Shown in pieces: positions 1 through 9,102 of a stretch of 64,000 bases of DNA. The first letter of the stretch is position 1; each line of letters starts with the position of its first letter. A program made the translations under genes and the position numbers. The DNA lies in contig CAJQUW010010372.1 of assembly GCA_907163375.1 (NCBI GenBank), positions 136,501 to 200,500 of the forward strand, read 5' to 3'. The notes under the pieces were generated by a model that did not search any database, was not told the DNA's origin, and saw nothing but the letters and a program-made list of their open reading frames with translations. This DNA is from Prostheceraeus crozeri (Eukaryota; Platyhelminthes; Polycladida; Euryleptidae).

Positions 1-234
1 TCTCGAGCACTGGATGGGGAACTAATGACTATGAAAAAGTTATAGGATTTCCCAGTGAGACGGAATTCTCTCGACGTGAAGGATGACCGCTCAAATTATG
101 CACACTGGTATTTGAAACAGTACCCTGATTTTTATTGATGAAACCTGTTTCAATTTTTTTACGAAGAGAACAAGGAGGCGAAACGAAGAGAACAATATTG
201 CTCTTGCATTTCTATAAGGCAAACCGGCTGACAT

Positions 235-876
235 GTGATCTGGCCATGGTTGGGGACAAGTCCAGGAAGGACAAATGCTGACATAAAGGTACCGGTGGAA
301 AAGCACGGACACACCATTGAAGACCTCCTACCTGCGCATCTGCCATCAGGTTGTGACACCGTGGCTGCTCTCTGGAGTGTGGGGAAGGGAACTGTGCTCA
401 AGATAGTGAAAGATGGCGGGCAACGACTTGACAAACTTGGTGATGTTACTGAGAGCATTGATACTGTCAGCCTACAAGCAATTGCTTTCGTTGCGTCATG
501 CCATGGTCACCCCTGTGAATCTAACGTGACAGCTCAACAGTATGAAGTCTGGTTGAAAAAAATGTCGTATCACAAATTGAACTCTGCTCCAGACCATAAA
601 GTGATCCCGCCAACAAGTGAAACTTTCGAACAACATATTCTTAGAGCTCATTTCCAACCTGCTATCTGGAGAAGTGCGCTTGATCCAGATCTACCTTCTC
701 TCAGTCCCCTGCAGTATGGGTGGAAAAAGTCCCAAAGCAACACCCTGGAGCCAATCGCTCTACCGACAGATGTGACTGCAGCACCAGAAGAGGTCCTTCA
801 TATGATCAAATACAGCTGCGATGTATGCTCAACAGCCAGATGTAGCTGCAGAGTAGCGAATACGACTTGCTCCTAG
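235..876 (+). pseudogene. Fragment of a repetitive metazoan ORF (PIN/FEN-like end plus CXC cysteine motif)
   Basis: About 213 codons with two recognisable parts. Near residues 33-50 is an LPSGCDTVAALWSVGKG segment, like the GCDT motif of PIN/FEN-like domains found in many repetitive invertebrate proteins. Near residues 133-155 is HILRAHFQPAIWRSALDPD, followed by QYGW. The C-terminus has C..CSTARCSC, the start of a tesmin/TSO1-like CXC cysteine pattern. The cysteine pattern continues after the TAG at 874-876 as YCGCQAGSDC, so the frame ends early and the copy looks degraded. The ATG is simply the first in the frame; the family is usually much longer upstream. Function is unknown, and it may belong to an undescribed transposon family rather than a host gene. 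Confidence 0.5.
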
Positions 877-2547
877 TATTGTGGCTGTCAAGCAGGCAGT
901 GACTGCCTCAGACGAGAATTGTAACATCGTCAATAACAGGTGATGAAGAGTTTGATGAGACCAATGTTGAGTGAGCGCGAAACACTGATGGTTCTGCACA
1001 CTCGATGGTCATTGCATTAGGTCATATATGAGTGATTCTTCCAAGGAAAGTAATGTTACTCTTTTGTTTTAAATTGATGTTCTTAGTTTGCATGCCGCAA
1101 AAATGCAGTTTTATGTCTCTTAGAATGTATCATCGTCCTATTGGCGTAGCAAAAGTGCTCTTGAGATGGATATCTACTAGCAGCTTTGAAATCGCATTTT
1201 CATATTTTATGAGTAGTATGATGCAAATATTCAGCTCTCACGGCTAACAGTGAGGTCTGACGAATGTGGACACCTAAAATTCGGATTGATCATGAAAGTT
1301 TGGACTGGATAAGATTGATATCGTCTCCGCTATATTAACTCCCCGCCTTCAAATCTATTTACAGGGCGAATTAGAGAATTTTCACGTATATTTTAAGCGC
1401 ATGGTCGGTCATTTTGAAAATAGGCCGATAAAAAATTTTGCCCAAGGGTGCCAGCCTGGCACCCGACTGATATATGCTCCAAATGACCCATTTAAGCATA
1501 ATCAACAATAAAACATCTGTTATCAAACAAAACAAGGTTTAGTGAAATTCCTCTAGACTATTGGTTCTTACCGCTTCCTTAGTTGTTGTCGGACAGATGG
1601 AAAGCTATCCATGAATGAGGTCAACGATTTTCTACTTGCTCTTTCCAGCAAACCCGTCTTGATCTCTTTACTTCGAGCTCCTTGACGTAATTTGTAATCC
1701 CTCCCAAAATCTGCCAGCTCGGGAGCAGTGAGAAGATCAAGAAGTGTAGATAAATCCTCTTCAGATGTATCTGAAATGAAGTGCTATAAGAGACAATCAA
1801 ATTGGTTACCAAAAACTCCTCCGTAAATCACAAAGGTGAAATTGTATGGAACTTTGTCAATCTATGGGTGCATCTCTGATAAGAGGTTAGATGGCTAAGT
1901 TTTAATAAATTAATAAACAATAACTTTTAATTACTATTTTTTCATGTACTTCCCCTGTCATATCGATGTTGATAACTTTTAAAGCATAAAAACCGAAAAT
2001 CACTTTTTTGTTTTAAGATGATTCTTCTGATACGGAAATTTACACCGATTGACTTTCAAACGCATTTCCTTTGACTCAACTTCATTCTTATTATCTTTAA
2101 GTGAGCCTTACTTTAATCTAATTGATCTATTTTTCTCATCTTGATTACTTTTCATTCATGATGATTGATTGAAATGCTGCTTCTTCACTTAAAGACTAAT
2201 CACTTCTTCTAATAAACGACACCCTCTACTAAGCGCCGCAGCTGAGAGGTCAACTTATTAATGAACGACATCCTTAAATATACACCGCATCTTTATTAGC
2301 AAAGAATTAAAAGGAATAAATGCAGTGAATAATCGTCCGTAAACAAACGAGCAAAATAACAAGAATACAGGCCATCTAATAGATATCTAATAATAGTCAT
2401 TTACCGTGAACATTTACCGTTATATGTTCATTCTTTACTATCATGATTCCCATGATACAATTACAACCGTGCGATCCTGATCCTTCGTTGTAGGCCAGCA
2501 CACGGCGCTATAGAGCGACAGAGATAGTCGATCCAAGATATTTAAAG
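877..2547. other. Non-coding stretch
   Basis: No open frame here has protein-like composition. The DNA is AT-rich. A short GC-richer patch near 1441-1475 contains the small palindrome GTGCCAGCCTGGCAC. I recognise no gene, RNA or intact mobile element. Confidence 0.5.
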
Positions 2548-4295
2548 TAGTGGTGTACCGACTAGCGATTTTGATAATCGGCCGATTACCGATTAATCGG
2601 TAGAAGGTAGGTCTTGAATGTTCCATGCAAAAAGCGTTGTGATGCTGCTCCAGTCCTATGTTAAGTTGAATAATAAGAACTTTTATCAATTGCTTTTGAT
2701 TAGATTGCAGTAAGCTACTTAAAGTATTGATAATAGAAGATTCCGAAATACAGAACAGAGAAGTATATTTCGTATTTTTATGATATTATTTCATAATTGC
2801 AGCGGTAATCAGCATCATTGAAATAATATAGTCGCGGAGGAGCCGATCCAATTTCTAGGCAATGATGGCTTGAAAGGACAGAACACGACGACCTTAATAT
2901 GTCAAAAGGGTCTGAAGTGACTTGTAATTACTTACTATAGGACTCCAATTTGGTAAATGATGATTTCATCCGTTACTTACGGAAATTAAAATATAGACCG
3001 ATATTCGGCGCTGGGACTTGAACCCAGATGCCCTAGTTGTACTAGTGAGAAAAGTTTATAGCAAGGCTACAGTAGCAGCTGGTTAGCTCTAAAGTGAATG
3101 GTTGAATATCTAAGTCAACCAGAGACGAGATCGTGACGTGGTCAAGGACTAGCAAGAATTTGAAAAGCATGAAAAGTAGAGAACAGCGCTTCCAGGTTAA
3201 AAGTCGAGGCCTGGCCTGGATTTTTGGAGTCATGATGCGTCTACATGTATAGGCTATAAAATTGCGCTGATGCGCAATCGAGTATAATTCGTACGGTTTA
3301 CAGTCATGTCTATCATAGCGAACGCTAAAATCATTAGACATTGACGGTTAGGCTATTCTTTTCCTTGACACACGCAAAATCTTCTCCCTAAAAATTCAAT
3401 TTGTGGATTTAAAAACCAGCGAGTTATGTTAAGAGCGACTAAGTCATGACAAAGTATTTCTGTGAGATGACAGAATTTTCAGAGCATTTTATTGGGGGAA
3501 TAAGTTATTGATAACCTGGGCATTTCCTTTGCTGGCGCGAATCATAATTCGAGTTTGAAAAGGAGACACGCGTCTGCATATTTCGACATACATCAATGAA
3601 TATGAAAGCACGCATGTACACTTACAGTAAATATCCAAAGTTGGATTTAGTTGGTGGCTATGTATACTAACTTATGAATACTCATGCCATGAACAAGAAG
3701 ACATTTTGAGTGAATCTTGATAATGTAAAATATGATAATTGATTGCTCAATCATAATTTTCAAATATATTTAAATGGCTATTTATTTTAAATAAGACGGG
3801 CTAAAAATTAGTAAAATGCGAGTCAGGCTCTGGCCGAAAAATTAAATCTAAAACGTGACCAAAAATTTGTGACCTTGGGGCCCTTACGGGCCCGCACTGA
3901 AAACTCATGGCCGGTTTCCATTCTGGGCTCTTCTCCTCACACTTGGTGAAAAAATTATAAGTGACACGCGAAAATAACTTCTTACCAGCATTTATGATCA
4001 ATATGAAAATCTATTCTATGGCAGAATTCAGTTCTTCTCAATCATCGAAGTCATGAAAAGGAGTCATCAGAATTAAATTTAGTAGTTCAATGGACAATGA
4101 GCATGTAAAGTTAAGTTTATCTAAATATTTGAAATCCTGTCTTTCGATCAGTCACTAAATTTAAATGGAAATTTACAAAAATATTCAAAAGACCACTAAT
4201 CGGCAAATAATCGGCGATTAGTGACTAATCGGCCTATTACCGATTATCGCTTTGCCGTGTCAATAATCGGCCGATTAGTCGGTTTGCCGATTAAT
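2548..4295. mobile_element. hAT-like non-autonomous repeat with subterminal TAATCGG motifs
   Basis: The left end begins TAGTGGTGTACCGACTA, which resembles hAT terminal repeats, and is followed by clustered AATCGGCCGATTA motifs to about 2605. The same TAATCGG/CCGATTA motifs crowd the right end at 4195-4295. Such subterminal repeats at both ends are typical of hAT elements. The interior is AT-rich and has no transposase. I could not find an 8-bp target duplication, and the right terminus is not a clean inverted copy of the left, so it may be truncated where it meets the inverted repeat starting at 4296. Confidence 0.45.
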
Positions 4296-4542
4296 GGCAG
4301 CGTTTCTTCCAACTTTGGTTCTAGAGATCGTAGAAAGTCGTGCAATAGCTCGTTTGAAAGCCAAGAGTGCCACAAATTGACTGGAAAGCACAGTTTGGCC
4401 CTATCTTTCATTGCTGAGGCTTGAGAGTGACATTGAGACTTTTGGTCATGTTAGAGAGCCGTCAGAGGTTGAGTTTTGTGTTTAGGACTCCAGCGGGCGA
4501 ACGAAGCATCAAACGAGAAAACTAAGACAAGATTTGGATTCA
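4296..4542 (+). repeat. Left copy of 247-bp inverted repeat (candidate Polinton 1 TIR)
   Basis: This segment is the reverse complement of 24451-24696 at roughly 90% identity by eye, from GGCAGCG at the outer end to GATTTGGATTCA at the inner end. Inverted copies 20 kb apart around a Polinton gene set fit terminal inverted repeats. Just inside each copy lie CCAAT and TATA-like signals (TATATAAG at 4605 here) pointing inward, as in Polintons whose terminal genes read inward. The outer end does not start with the usual AG dinucleotide and there is no target duplication, so a dispersed repeat is possible. Confidence 0.5.
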
Positions 4543-5253
4543 GCGTCAAATTTTGGATAACCAATGTCTGACCCCCCCCTCTTATCGACTGCATATTCAC
4601 AGGATATATAAGTACGAGTTCGGGAAAGGAATCTCACTAAGTTGAGATACTGACTACAGGTAAGTCGTTTCTCTTGAGGTCCAGTATCGGACTTCTGACT
4701 TTTCATTGCTGATATCAGCTAAGGAGTCAGACTTATAGGTTAGTCAGTATAGCATGACTGACCATTTGATGATAGTAGGCCGAAATCTTCAAACGGCTAT
4801 AACTTTGCTTCTACAGGTCCTTTAGACTTGATTCAAAAAACGTTGACAGCTCATGATGTGCTATAGGTGATATAAACGTTTTATAAGTAGTACTAAAATA
4901 CTGAAAAATTTAAATTCGTATTTAATGATGATGATTAAAGTTTTTGAATAAAAAGCAGTCGTTTATGAGTCTCTGCGACTTGGGACGTTTCCTCTTGTAA
5001 ATAACTCCACCGGTTTTCATGTCAAAATCGGGGCCCGGATACCAACGCAGTGACATGACGCACGCTCTGTCCGCCCGAGGTTGGATTTGTGGGTCGATGC
5101 CCTGGAGCTGGGATAACATCCCCTCTGAGTAATGCCTGTAACGGATTCAAGAGCCTAACGCCTAGACGACTGCTATCAAATGTTTTTGGACTTAGTCTTT
5201 CAATGCATATCAGCAAGTAGTATCCTATAAACACTTGCTATCAAATTCGTCAC
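4543..5253 (+). other. Promoter/leader-like stretch, no recognised gene
   Basis: A CCAAT at 4561 and TATATAAG at 4605 are followed by a canonical donor-like CAGGTAAGTCG near 4658. This looks like an inward-reading promoter with a short leader exon. The rest holds only short frames without protein-like composition. Confidence 0.35.
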
Positions 5254-6161
5254 TATGACCAAAATGATTTATGCGCGTATACTGATTGGCAAGTGTAGCT
5301 GCGGCCATATTACCAGAGGCAGCGAACTAAAGAAACACATTAAAGAGGGGACGGTGGGCGAGCATGTGAGGAAAGTGTTGTTGAGGGTGTGTGTGTGTGT
5401 GTGCATCACAAGATAGTATGCGAGGAGGGGAGTGATGTAGAGTTCATTAGGAACCATAGCCAGTGCCCTAGTGGCAATATTAGTATGCAGGGGTTTAAGT
5501 CGTGGTTTGAGGGAGTTTTGATGGATATGGAAGAGGTGAGAATGGCAGTGGCGACGATTGAGGGTGCGGTGGGGAAGAAAGGTGTAACCAAGGCGACTGA
5601 TGAGGGTTTGAGTGAGGAAGAAGTGGAGTTGAGAGGGGACATCAAGAAGCCTGATGTTGATGTTGATTTGGATGACGTGTTGGAGGAATTGTTTGGGAAC
5701 ATTGGTGATCTTGAGGAGAAGGGGAAGGATGAAGGAAAGGAAGTGGGTAAGCCGTTGGCAGCATCATCGCCTCGGAGGGATGAAGGGAACACAAGGGATG
5801 AATATGTAAGGATGAAGGATCGATTGAGGGCGGTTGAGTAGAAGAATAATGTACTAGTGATGCGGAATGAGAAGTTGACTGCGAAGGCTGAAGGGTATAA
5901 GGTGACGAGAGAAGAGTTGGAAAGTATGAGGCAGAAGGAGAAAGAGTGGATGGCGGATAAGAGTGAGCTGATGAAGAAAGCAAGTTTGGTGAGTAGTCTG
6001 CAGGTGACTTTGTTGAGGAAGGATGATGAGATAGATCGTATGCGAAGTGTGGTGAAGGAAACAGAGTAAGTGAAGGGCGTGAACATGAGGTTGGTGTCGG
6101 AAGTGGAGCGATTGCATGAGCGCGAGAAGTGTAGAAAAAGAAGAGTGTATGAAGTCCATCT
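5254..6161 (+). pseudogene. Polinton 1 cargo: charged coiled-coil gene (broken)
   Basis: The forward strand encodes a short N-terminal part with a finger-like motif (CSCGHITRGSELKKH). It is followed by a long acidic and lysine-rich stretch with heptad-like spacing (for example EELESMRQKEKEWMADKSEL), consistent with a coiled coil. A (TG)n microsatellite lies inside the region at 5386-5403. Codon use is G-rich, unlike the AT-rich neighbours. The gene reads inward from the left end and belongs to the element's cargo. Its frame is interrupted a few times. I do not recognise the family. Confidence 0.45.
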
Positions 6162-6410
6162 TCCCCTCTTCAAAAATAATGTGTGCGACGCTCCAACGAT
6201 CACTAGCGATCCCAATCAGACGCAGCAATGCTACGAGGGCGACGGAGTCCGATGTCTCCATATGAATATGGACATCACCGGCGAGCTTGAGGACTTCGTC
6301 GTCCGGAAAGCCCGGAAGAAAGTTCCCAGTAAGTTACTTCAACATGATCATTTCCTTACCGCATCTAATCTCCTATTCTTTTGCTTTCAGAGTTTTTACA
6401 TCAGTCGTAG
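6162..6410 (+). pseudogene. Polinton 1 cargo: spliced basic C-terminal coding segment
   Basis: The segment encodes a stretch including MNMDITGELEDFVVRKARKK. It is followed by a canonical intron at 6329-6390 (GTAAGT to CTTTCAG), then a short last exon that ends in a stop at 6408-6410. The basic RKARKK patch could be a nuclear localisation or nucleic-acid-binding tail. Thirty bases after the stop comes a histone-type stem-loop. I do not recognise the protein. It may be the last exons of the coiled-coil cargo gene just upstream. Confidence 0.4.
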
Positions 6411-6421
6411 GATCTTTTGAT

Positions 6422-6527
6422 CCCGAGAACGCCCCAAATGGCTCATTTAAGAGCCACACGGAGCAAGAGTGATAGCACTCCCTCGTGGTTTGCTCTGGAC
6501 AGACTTCGGTCTGACTCAATCTATCAC
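6422..6527 (+). promoter_or_regulatory. 3' module copy 1: histone-type stem-loop plus CAGAC-TTCG-GTCTG hairpin
   Basis: GGCTCA-TTTA-AGAGCC at 6440-6455 has the size, TTTA loop and GGYYY/RRRCC layout of the metazoan histone mRNA 3' stem-loop. It is preceded by CCAAA and followed by CAC and then a purine-rich GGAGCAAGAG, resembling a histone downstream element. A second hairpin, CAGAC-TTCG-GTCTG, follows. The whole module recurs at 6890-6994 after another gene. It lies 30 bases after a stop codon. The role in 3'-end processing is inferred. Confidence 0.5.
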
Positions 6528-6610
6528 ATAATTAGAAAGACTGAGTCATGTCTTTGTATCAGAGGGGTATACAAATCATTGCCTCTTTCATTTTCATTCT
6601 ATACTCCATC

Positions 6611-6892
6611 ATGAAAACACCTAAGACGACAATCAGCTCTCCTGACAAGCCTCGGCTTACACCGAGAAATTTATTTATTGAGTTTCTAGAGATGGAGGAG
6701 CGAGAGCGAGTCTATAACAACCTTGCTCGAATTGGCTCATCAACAACTGACGATGATGTCGATTCAACAGAGTGGGGGTATATACCACCCTCTGACAGTC
6801 AGCTTATAGTAGAGGAGGTCGATGCCTCTGACAGAGAGATTACAAGTCTCTCTCAGCGGAATCGGCCAAACCTAAGTCCATTCATTTCCTGA
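6611..6892 (+). CDS. Polinton 1 cargo: small acidic protein (93 aa), unknown
   Basis: The second ATG of the frame (6611) is chosen because the stretch before it lacks the charged composition seen after it. The product begins MKTPKTTISSPDKPRLTPR and continues with an acidic, helix-prone segment (FIEFLEMEERERVYNNLARI) and a DDDVDS patch. There are no membrane segments or cysteine motifs. It sits between the two copies of the stem-loop 3' module, and the second copy begins right at its stop codon, so the two genes share a 3'-UTR type. The function is unknown; a small regulatory or adaptor protein is possible. Confidence 0.45.
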   Translation: MKTPKTTISSPDKPRLTPRNLFIEFLEMEERERVYNNLARIGSSTTDDDVDSTEWGYIPPSDSQLIVEEVDASDREITSLSQRNRPNLSPFIS

Positions 6893-6994
6893 GAACGAAC
6901 CAACGGTCTTTTTAAAGACCACCATGGGGCAAAATATGATAAGACCTCCACGTGGTTTGCCCTGGACAGACTTCGGTCTGACTGAATCTATCAT
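6890..6994 (+). promoter_or_regulatory. 3' module copy 2: histone-type stem-loop plus CAGAC-TTCG-GTCTG hairpin
   Basis: GGTCTT-TTTA-AAGACC at 6905-6920 is a perfect 6-bp stem with a 4-base TTTA loop, preceded by CCAAC and followed by ACC, matching the histone stem-loop layout closely. The downstream 44 bases (6951-6994) are nearly identical to 6484-6527, including the CAGAC-TTCG-GTCTG hairpin. The stop codon of the 93-aa ORF lies 12 bases upstream. The stem sequence differs from copy 1 while pairing is kept, which suggests selection on structure. Confidence 0.55.
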
Positions 6995-7040
6995 ACAAAT
7001 AAAAAATAAAATCACAAAGTTGTATCTGCTATCAGTCAAC

Positions 7041-7184
7041 TTAAACGTTGCATGTTAAGGAGGATTTCGGTATAATTCTTCCTGTTGGTGGGCGATCTCT
7101 CTTCAGACAGCGGATGATATCGTAGTGATAAGTGTGGCAAGGGAGTGTGTCATATTTTACACCGAAACCTCTGGGGCAACTCAT
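7041..7184 (-). CDS. Polinton 1 cargo: RING-like micro-protein (47 aa)
   Basis: A short reverse-strand frame from ATG at 7184 to TAA at 7041 encodes MSCPRGFGVKYDTLPCHTYH and continues to RPPTGR. The LPCHTYH spacing resembles the central C-x-H-x-H/C part of RING-H2 fingers, and cysteines just upstream (C..P.MSCP) could be the first pair. It may be an exon of a longer gene. Two other RING-like genes occur near the element's other end. If the assignment is right it would act as an E3 ubiquitin ligase-type adaptor. Confidence is limited by the short length. Confidence 0.3.
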   Translation of the reverse strand: MSCPRGFGVKYDTLPCHTYHYDIIRCLKRDRPPTGRIIPKSSLTCNV

Positions 7185-7306
7185 GTTGGGCATTTGACAC
7201 AGTTCTCAACGCAACACTTTGAACGCCAATCGGTTGAGTCTTAGCTATCTGCCACAGGTTACTTTTTAAATTCTCCATTGCCAACGTTATCTGAGAATGA
7301 GCCATG

Positions 7307-7322
7307 AGTTCTTTTAAGAACT
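7307..7322 (+). promoter_or_regulatory. Third TTTA-loop stem-loop
   Basis: AGTTCT-TTTA-AGAACT is a perfect 6-bp stem with the same 4-base TTTA loop as the two stem-loops at 6440 and 6905. It sits immediately next to the outer edge of the inverted duplication at 7323. It lacks the G-G/C-C base of the histone consensus, and I see no gene ending just upstream on the forward strand. Confidence 0.3.
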
Positions 7323-7569
7323 GCCTCTATCACTGAGGCTAAATGATGAAGGGATGAAATGGGAGGTCACTCTTACGCCACACGTATACAAAATCACTTT
7401 CCATCTTCTCTAATGGTGCGATCTCTTTTGATAGAAAAGTAGACCGATAATAAATGTGTTAACTAACCCCATATCTAGATTCCTCCATTTATTTCCATTT
7501 CTAGATAAATACATTGCAAAACAAAGACATGTAGTATGTAGGTTTATTTACAATTGAAGCACACATACT

Positions 7570-7821
7570 TTATAGCGAGGAAAAGTCAAGCGGAAGAACC
7601 TTTAAATCATTGTAGACTTTGTAGCACCTTGGTCGTTTTGGGGCATCGGGCGCTCTTCTCACGCGCGTTGTTTTTGGTGTAAAATCACGATTACTCCACA
7701 CAACTTGCACAATCTTGCCTTTATCATAAGTCTCCTTCCGATCGCACTCTTCATCCCACTCGTCGACCACTTCAAAGAATTTGTTGAAGATCTCTAAAGC
7801 GGGAGATGTACCTTCCATCAT
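7570..7821 (-). CDS. Polinton 1 cargo: small paralogous protein, copy A (83 aa)
   Basis: Encodes MMEGTSPALEIFNKFFEVVD, then a charged middle, then the shared C-terminal block KTTRVRRAPDAPKRPRCYKV and NDLKVLPL. The acidic N-half with a basic, proline-rich C-half suggests a protein- or nucleic-acid-binding adaptor, but I recognise no domain. It diverges from a paralogue at 7985 on the other strand, and the pair forms the inverted duplication. The N-terminal part differs between copies while the C-terminal block is almost invariant, which suggests constraint on the C-terminus. Confidence 0.5.
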   Translation of the reverse strand: MMEGTSPALEIFNKFFEVVDEWDEECDRKETYDKGKIVQVVWSNRDFTPKTTRVRRAPDAPKRPRCYKVYNDLKVLPLDFSSL

Positions 7822-7984
7822 GAGATAGATGAGAATGAGAAGTGTTTCAATTTTCTGACTTTTATATGTTTTTCAACAATGAATTCCTCATCAACCAATC
7901 AGAATGATTCTAATTTAGATGAAGACTACATAAGTCGGAAGATTGTAGCACTCTTATTCACATTATACGAACTAGCACGCCAAG

Positions 7985-8245
7985 ATGACAAACTCAGAAA
8001 CACTATGTAATTTTGTGATCGTCAATGAGTGGTGTGATAAAGACAAGTGTGATCAGAAGGAGACTTGCGACAAAGGCAAGACTGTAAGACTTGTCTGGAT
8101 AGATGAAGAGTGGACACCGAAAACAACGCCCGTGAGAAGAGCGCCAGATGCCCCAAAACGACCAAGGTGCTACAAAGTCTACAATGACTTAAAGGTTCTT
8201 CCGCTTTTCCTCAACATAAAGTATATGTGCTTCAATTGTAAATAA
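7985..8245 (+). CDS. Polinton 1 cargo: small paralogous protein, copy B (86 aa)
   Basis: Encodes MTNSETLCNFVIVNEWCDKD, then KETCDKGKTVRLVW, then KTTPVRRAPDAPKRPRCYKV and NDLKVLPL. It is a clear paralogue of the reverse-strand gene at 7570-7821. The two share about 30 C-terminal residues with few changes. An AATAAA lies at the stop codon (8243-8248). The protein has no signal peptide or membrane segment. The function is unknown. Confidence 0.5.
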   Translation: MTNSETLCNFVIVNEWCDKDKCDQKETCDKGKTVRLVWIDEEWTPKTTPVRRAPDAPKRPRCYKVYNDLKVLPLFLNIKYMCFNCK

Positions 8246-8466
8246 ATCTAAAGAACTATATGTCTCTGTTTTTGATATTCAATCCCTTTATCATTTATCC
8301 TCAGTGATAGAGGTAGTATTTAGGAAAAATAATGGTGTCTAGCATCAGCTGCTATGATTTATACTGAGCTGTCAAATGATTGGATTTTCACTATGATGTT
8401 GATGACTACATTACCCAGAAATAAGTGAAAACAGACAGATATAGCAAATAAAACATTTATTGGAAA

Positions 8467-8875
8467 TTAAAAGTAGTTTAAAAGTTCTTCACTACTGATA
8501 TTGTCCCACAGCGATTCACAGTTACTACAGTCACATTTCAGTTGTCGCAGTCTTTCCTCCGCTGCGGACAGCACACCAAAGACGTACTTCCATTCCACTT
8601 CGTTTCTGGGTTGGGACGATGGGCTGTACCATCTCCGTATGTCATGGAGAAGGCTGATGTCATCCTCCTTCGACACATCCTCCTTATTATACATTAGGTA
8701 TTTCCACCGCACATAGATCATCTCTAGTTCTTCTTGTTCTGTGAGAGATGGTAATTCCAACTTTGGAATGTCATCTACATTTCTCTGCTTCTCCACCTTT
8801 ACCTTCTTCAGAGCGGGAGGCTAAGTTGGCATGCTTGATGCAGACACTGGTGATTGAGTTGATGGTGAATTCATG
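8467..8875 (-). pseudogene. Polinton 1 cargo: unknown protein with NLS-like start and cysteine motif
   Basis: The reverse strand encodes an N-terminal S/T/P-rich start followed by a basic PPALKKVKVEKQ patch that looks like a nuclear localisation signal. A helical, acidic body follows (for example EEDISLL-like and EWKYVFGVLSAAEERLRQLK), then CDCSNC near the C-terminus. I do not recognise the family. It is convergent with the paralogue at 7985 and divergent from the pPolB promoter at about 8930-8977. The frame is interrupted at least once. Confidence 0.4.
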
Positions 8876-8929
8876 ACTTCAAATTGTATGACATAAACTT
8901 GATTTCTTAGTGCTTAAGTACAAGTAAGC

Positions 8930-8977
8930 AGCCAATCAAATGAACAGCCAATGAATGATGAGTATGAGAGTATAAAG
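8930..8977 (+). promoter_or_regulatory. pPolB promoter: two CCAAT boxes and TATA box
   Basis: Two CCAAT boxes (near 8932 and 8948) are followed by TATAAAG at 8971. That is about 130 bases before the ATG at 9103 and its immediate splice donor. The spacing of CCAAT and TATA is typical of an animal RNA polymerase II promoter. Confidence 0.5.
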
Positions 8978-9102
8978 GGGGAGGAAATAGACTTACTTTC
9001 ATTTTATATTTGAGACTTGTTGAGATTATTTGAAGTCTCTATCTTGATAAACTATACAATTTTCTGACATTGAAGTATCATACTTAAACTTGATTTCGTT
9101 GA

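Larger units (their letters stand above)
7323..8315. repeat. Inverted duplication carrying a pair of divergent paralogous genes
   Basis: The left arm (about 7323-7821) and right arm (about 7985-8315) are inverted copies. They match through the coding ends and downstream 3' flanks: CCTCTATCACTGAGG at 7325 is mirrored near 8300, and the shared TTCAATTGTAAATAAA 3' end occurs in both. The left arm is longer because of extra sequence at about 7356-7500. A 163-bp spacer separates the two genes' starts and holds a CCAAT box at 7896. Confidence 0.6.

Noticed and set aside
2985-3060. tRNA-like segment on the reverse strand with a B-box (GGGTTCAAGTCCC) and a T-stem
   Set aside because: No A-box and no matching 5' acceptor strand at the right distance; at best a decayed tRNA-derived repeat.
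5406-6215. A 269-codon reverse-strand frame rich in Ser, Leu and Phe
   Set aside because: It is the antisense shadow of the charged coiled-coil cargo gene on the forward strand; its composition is what antisense of Glu/Lys-rich codons gives, and it has no motif.
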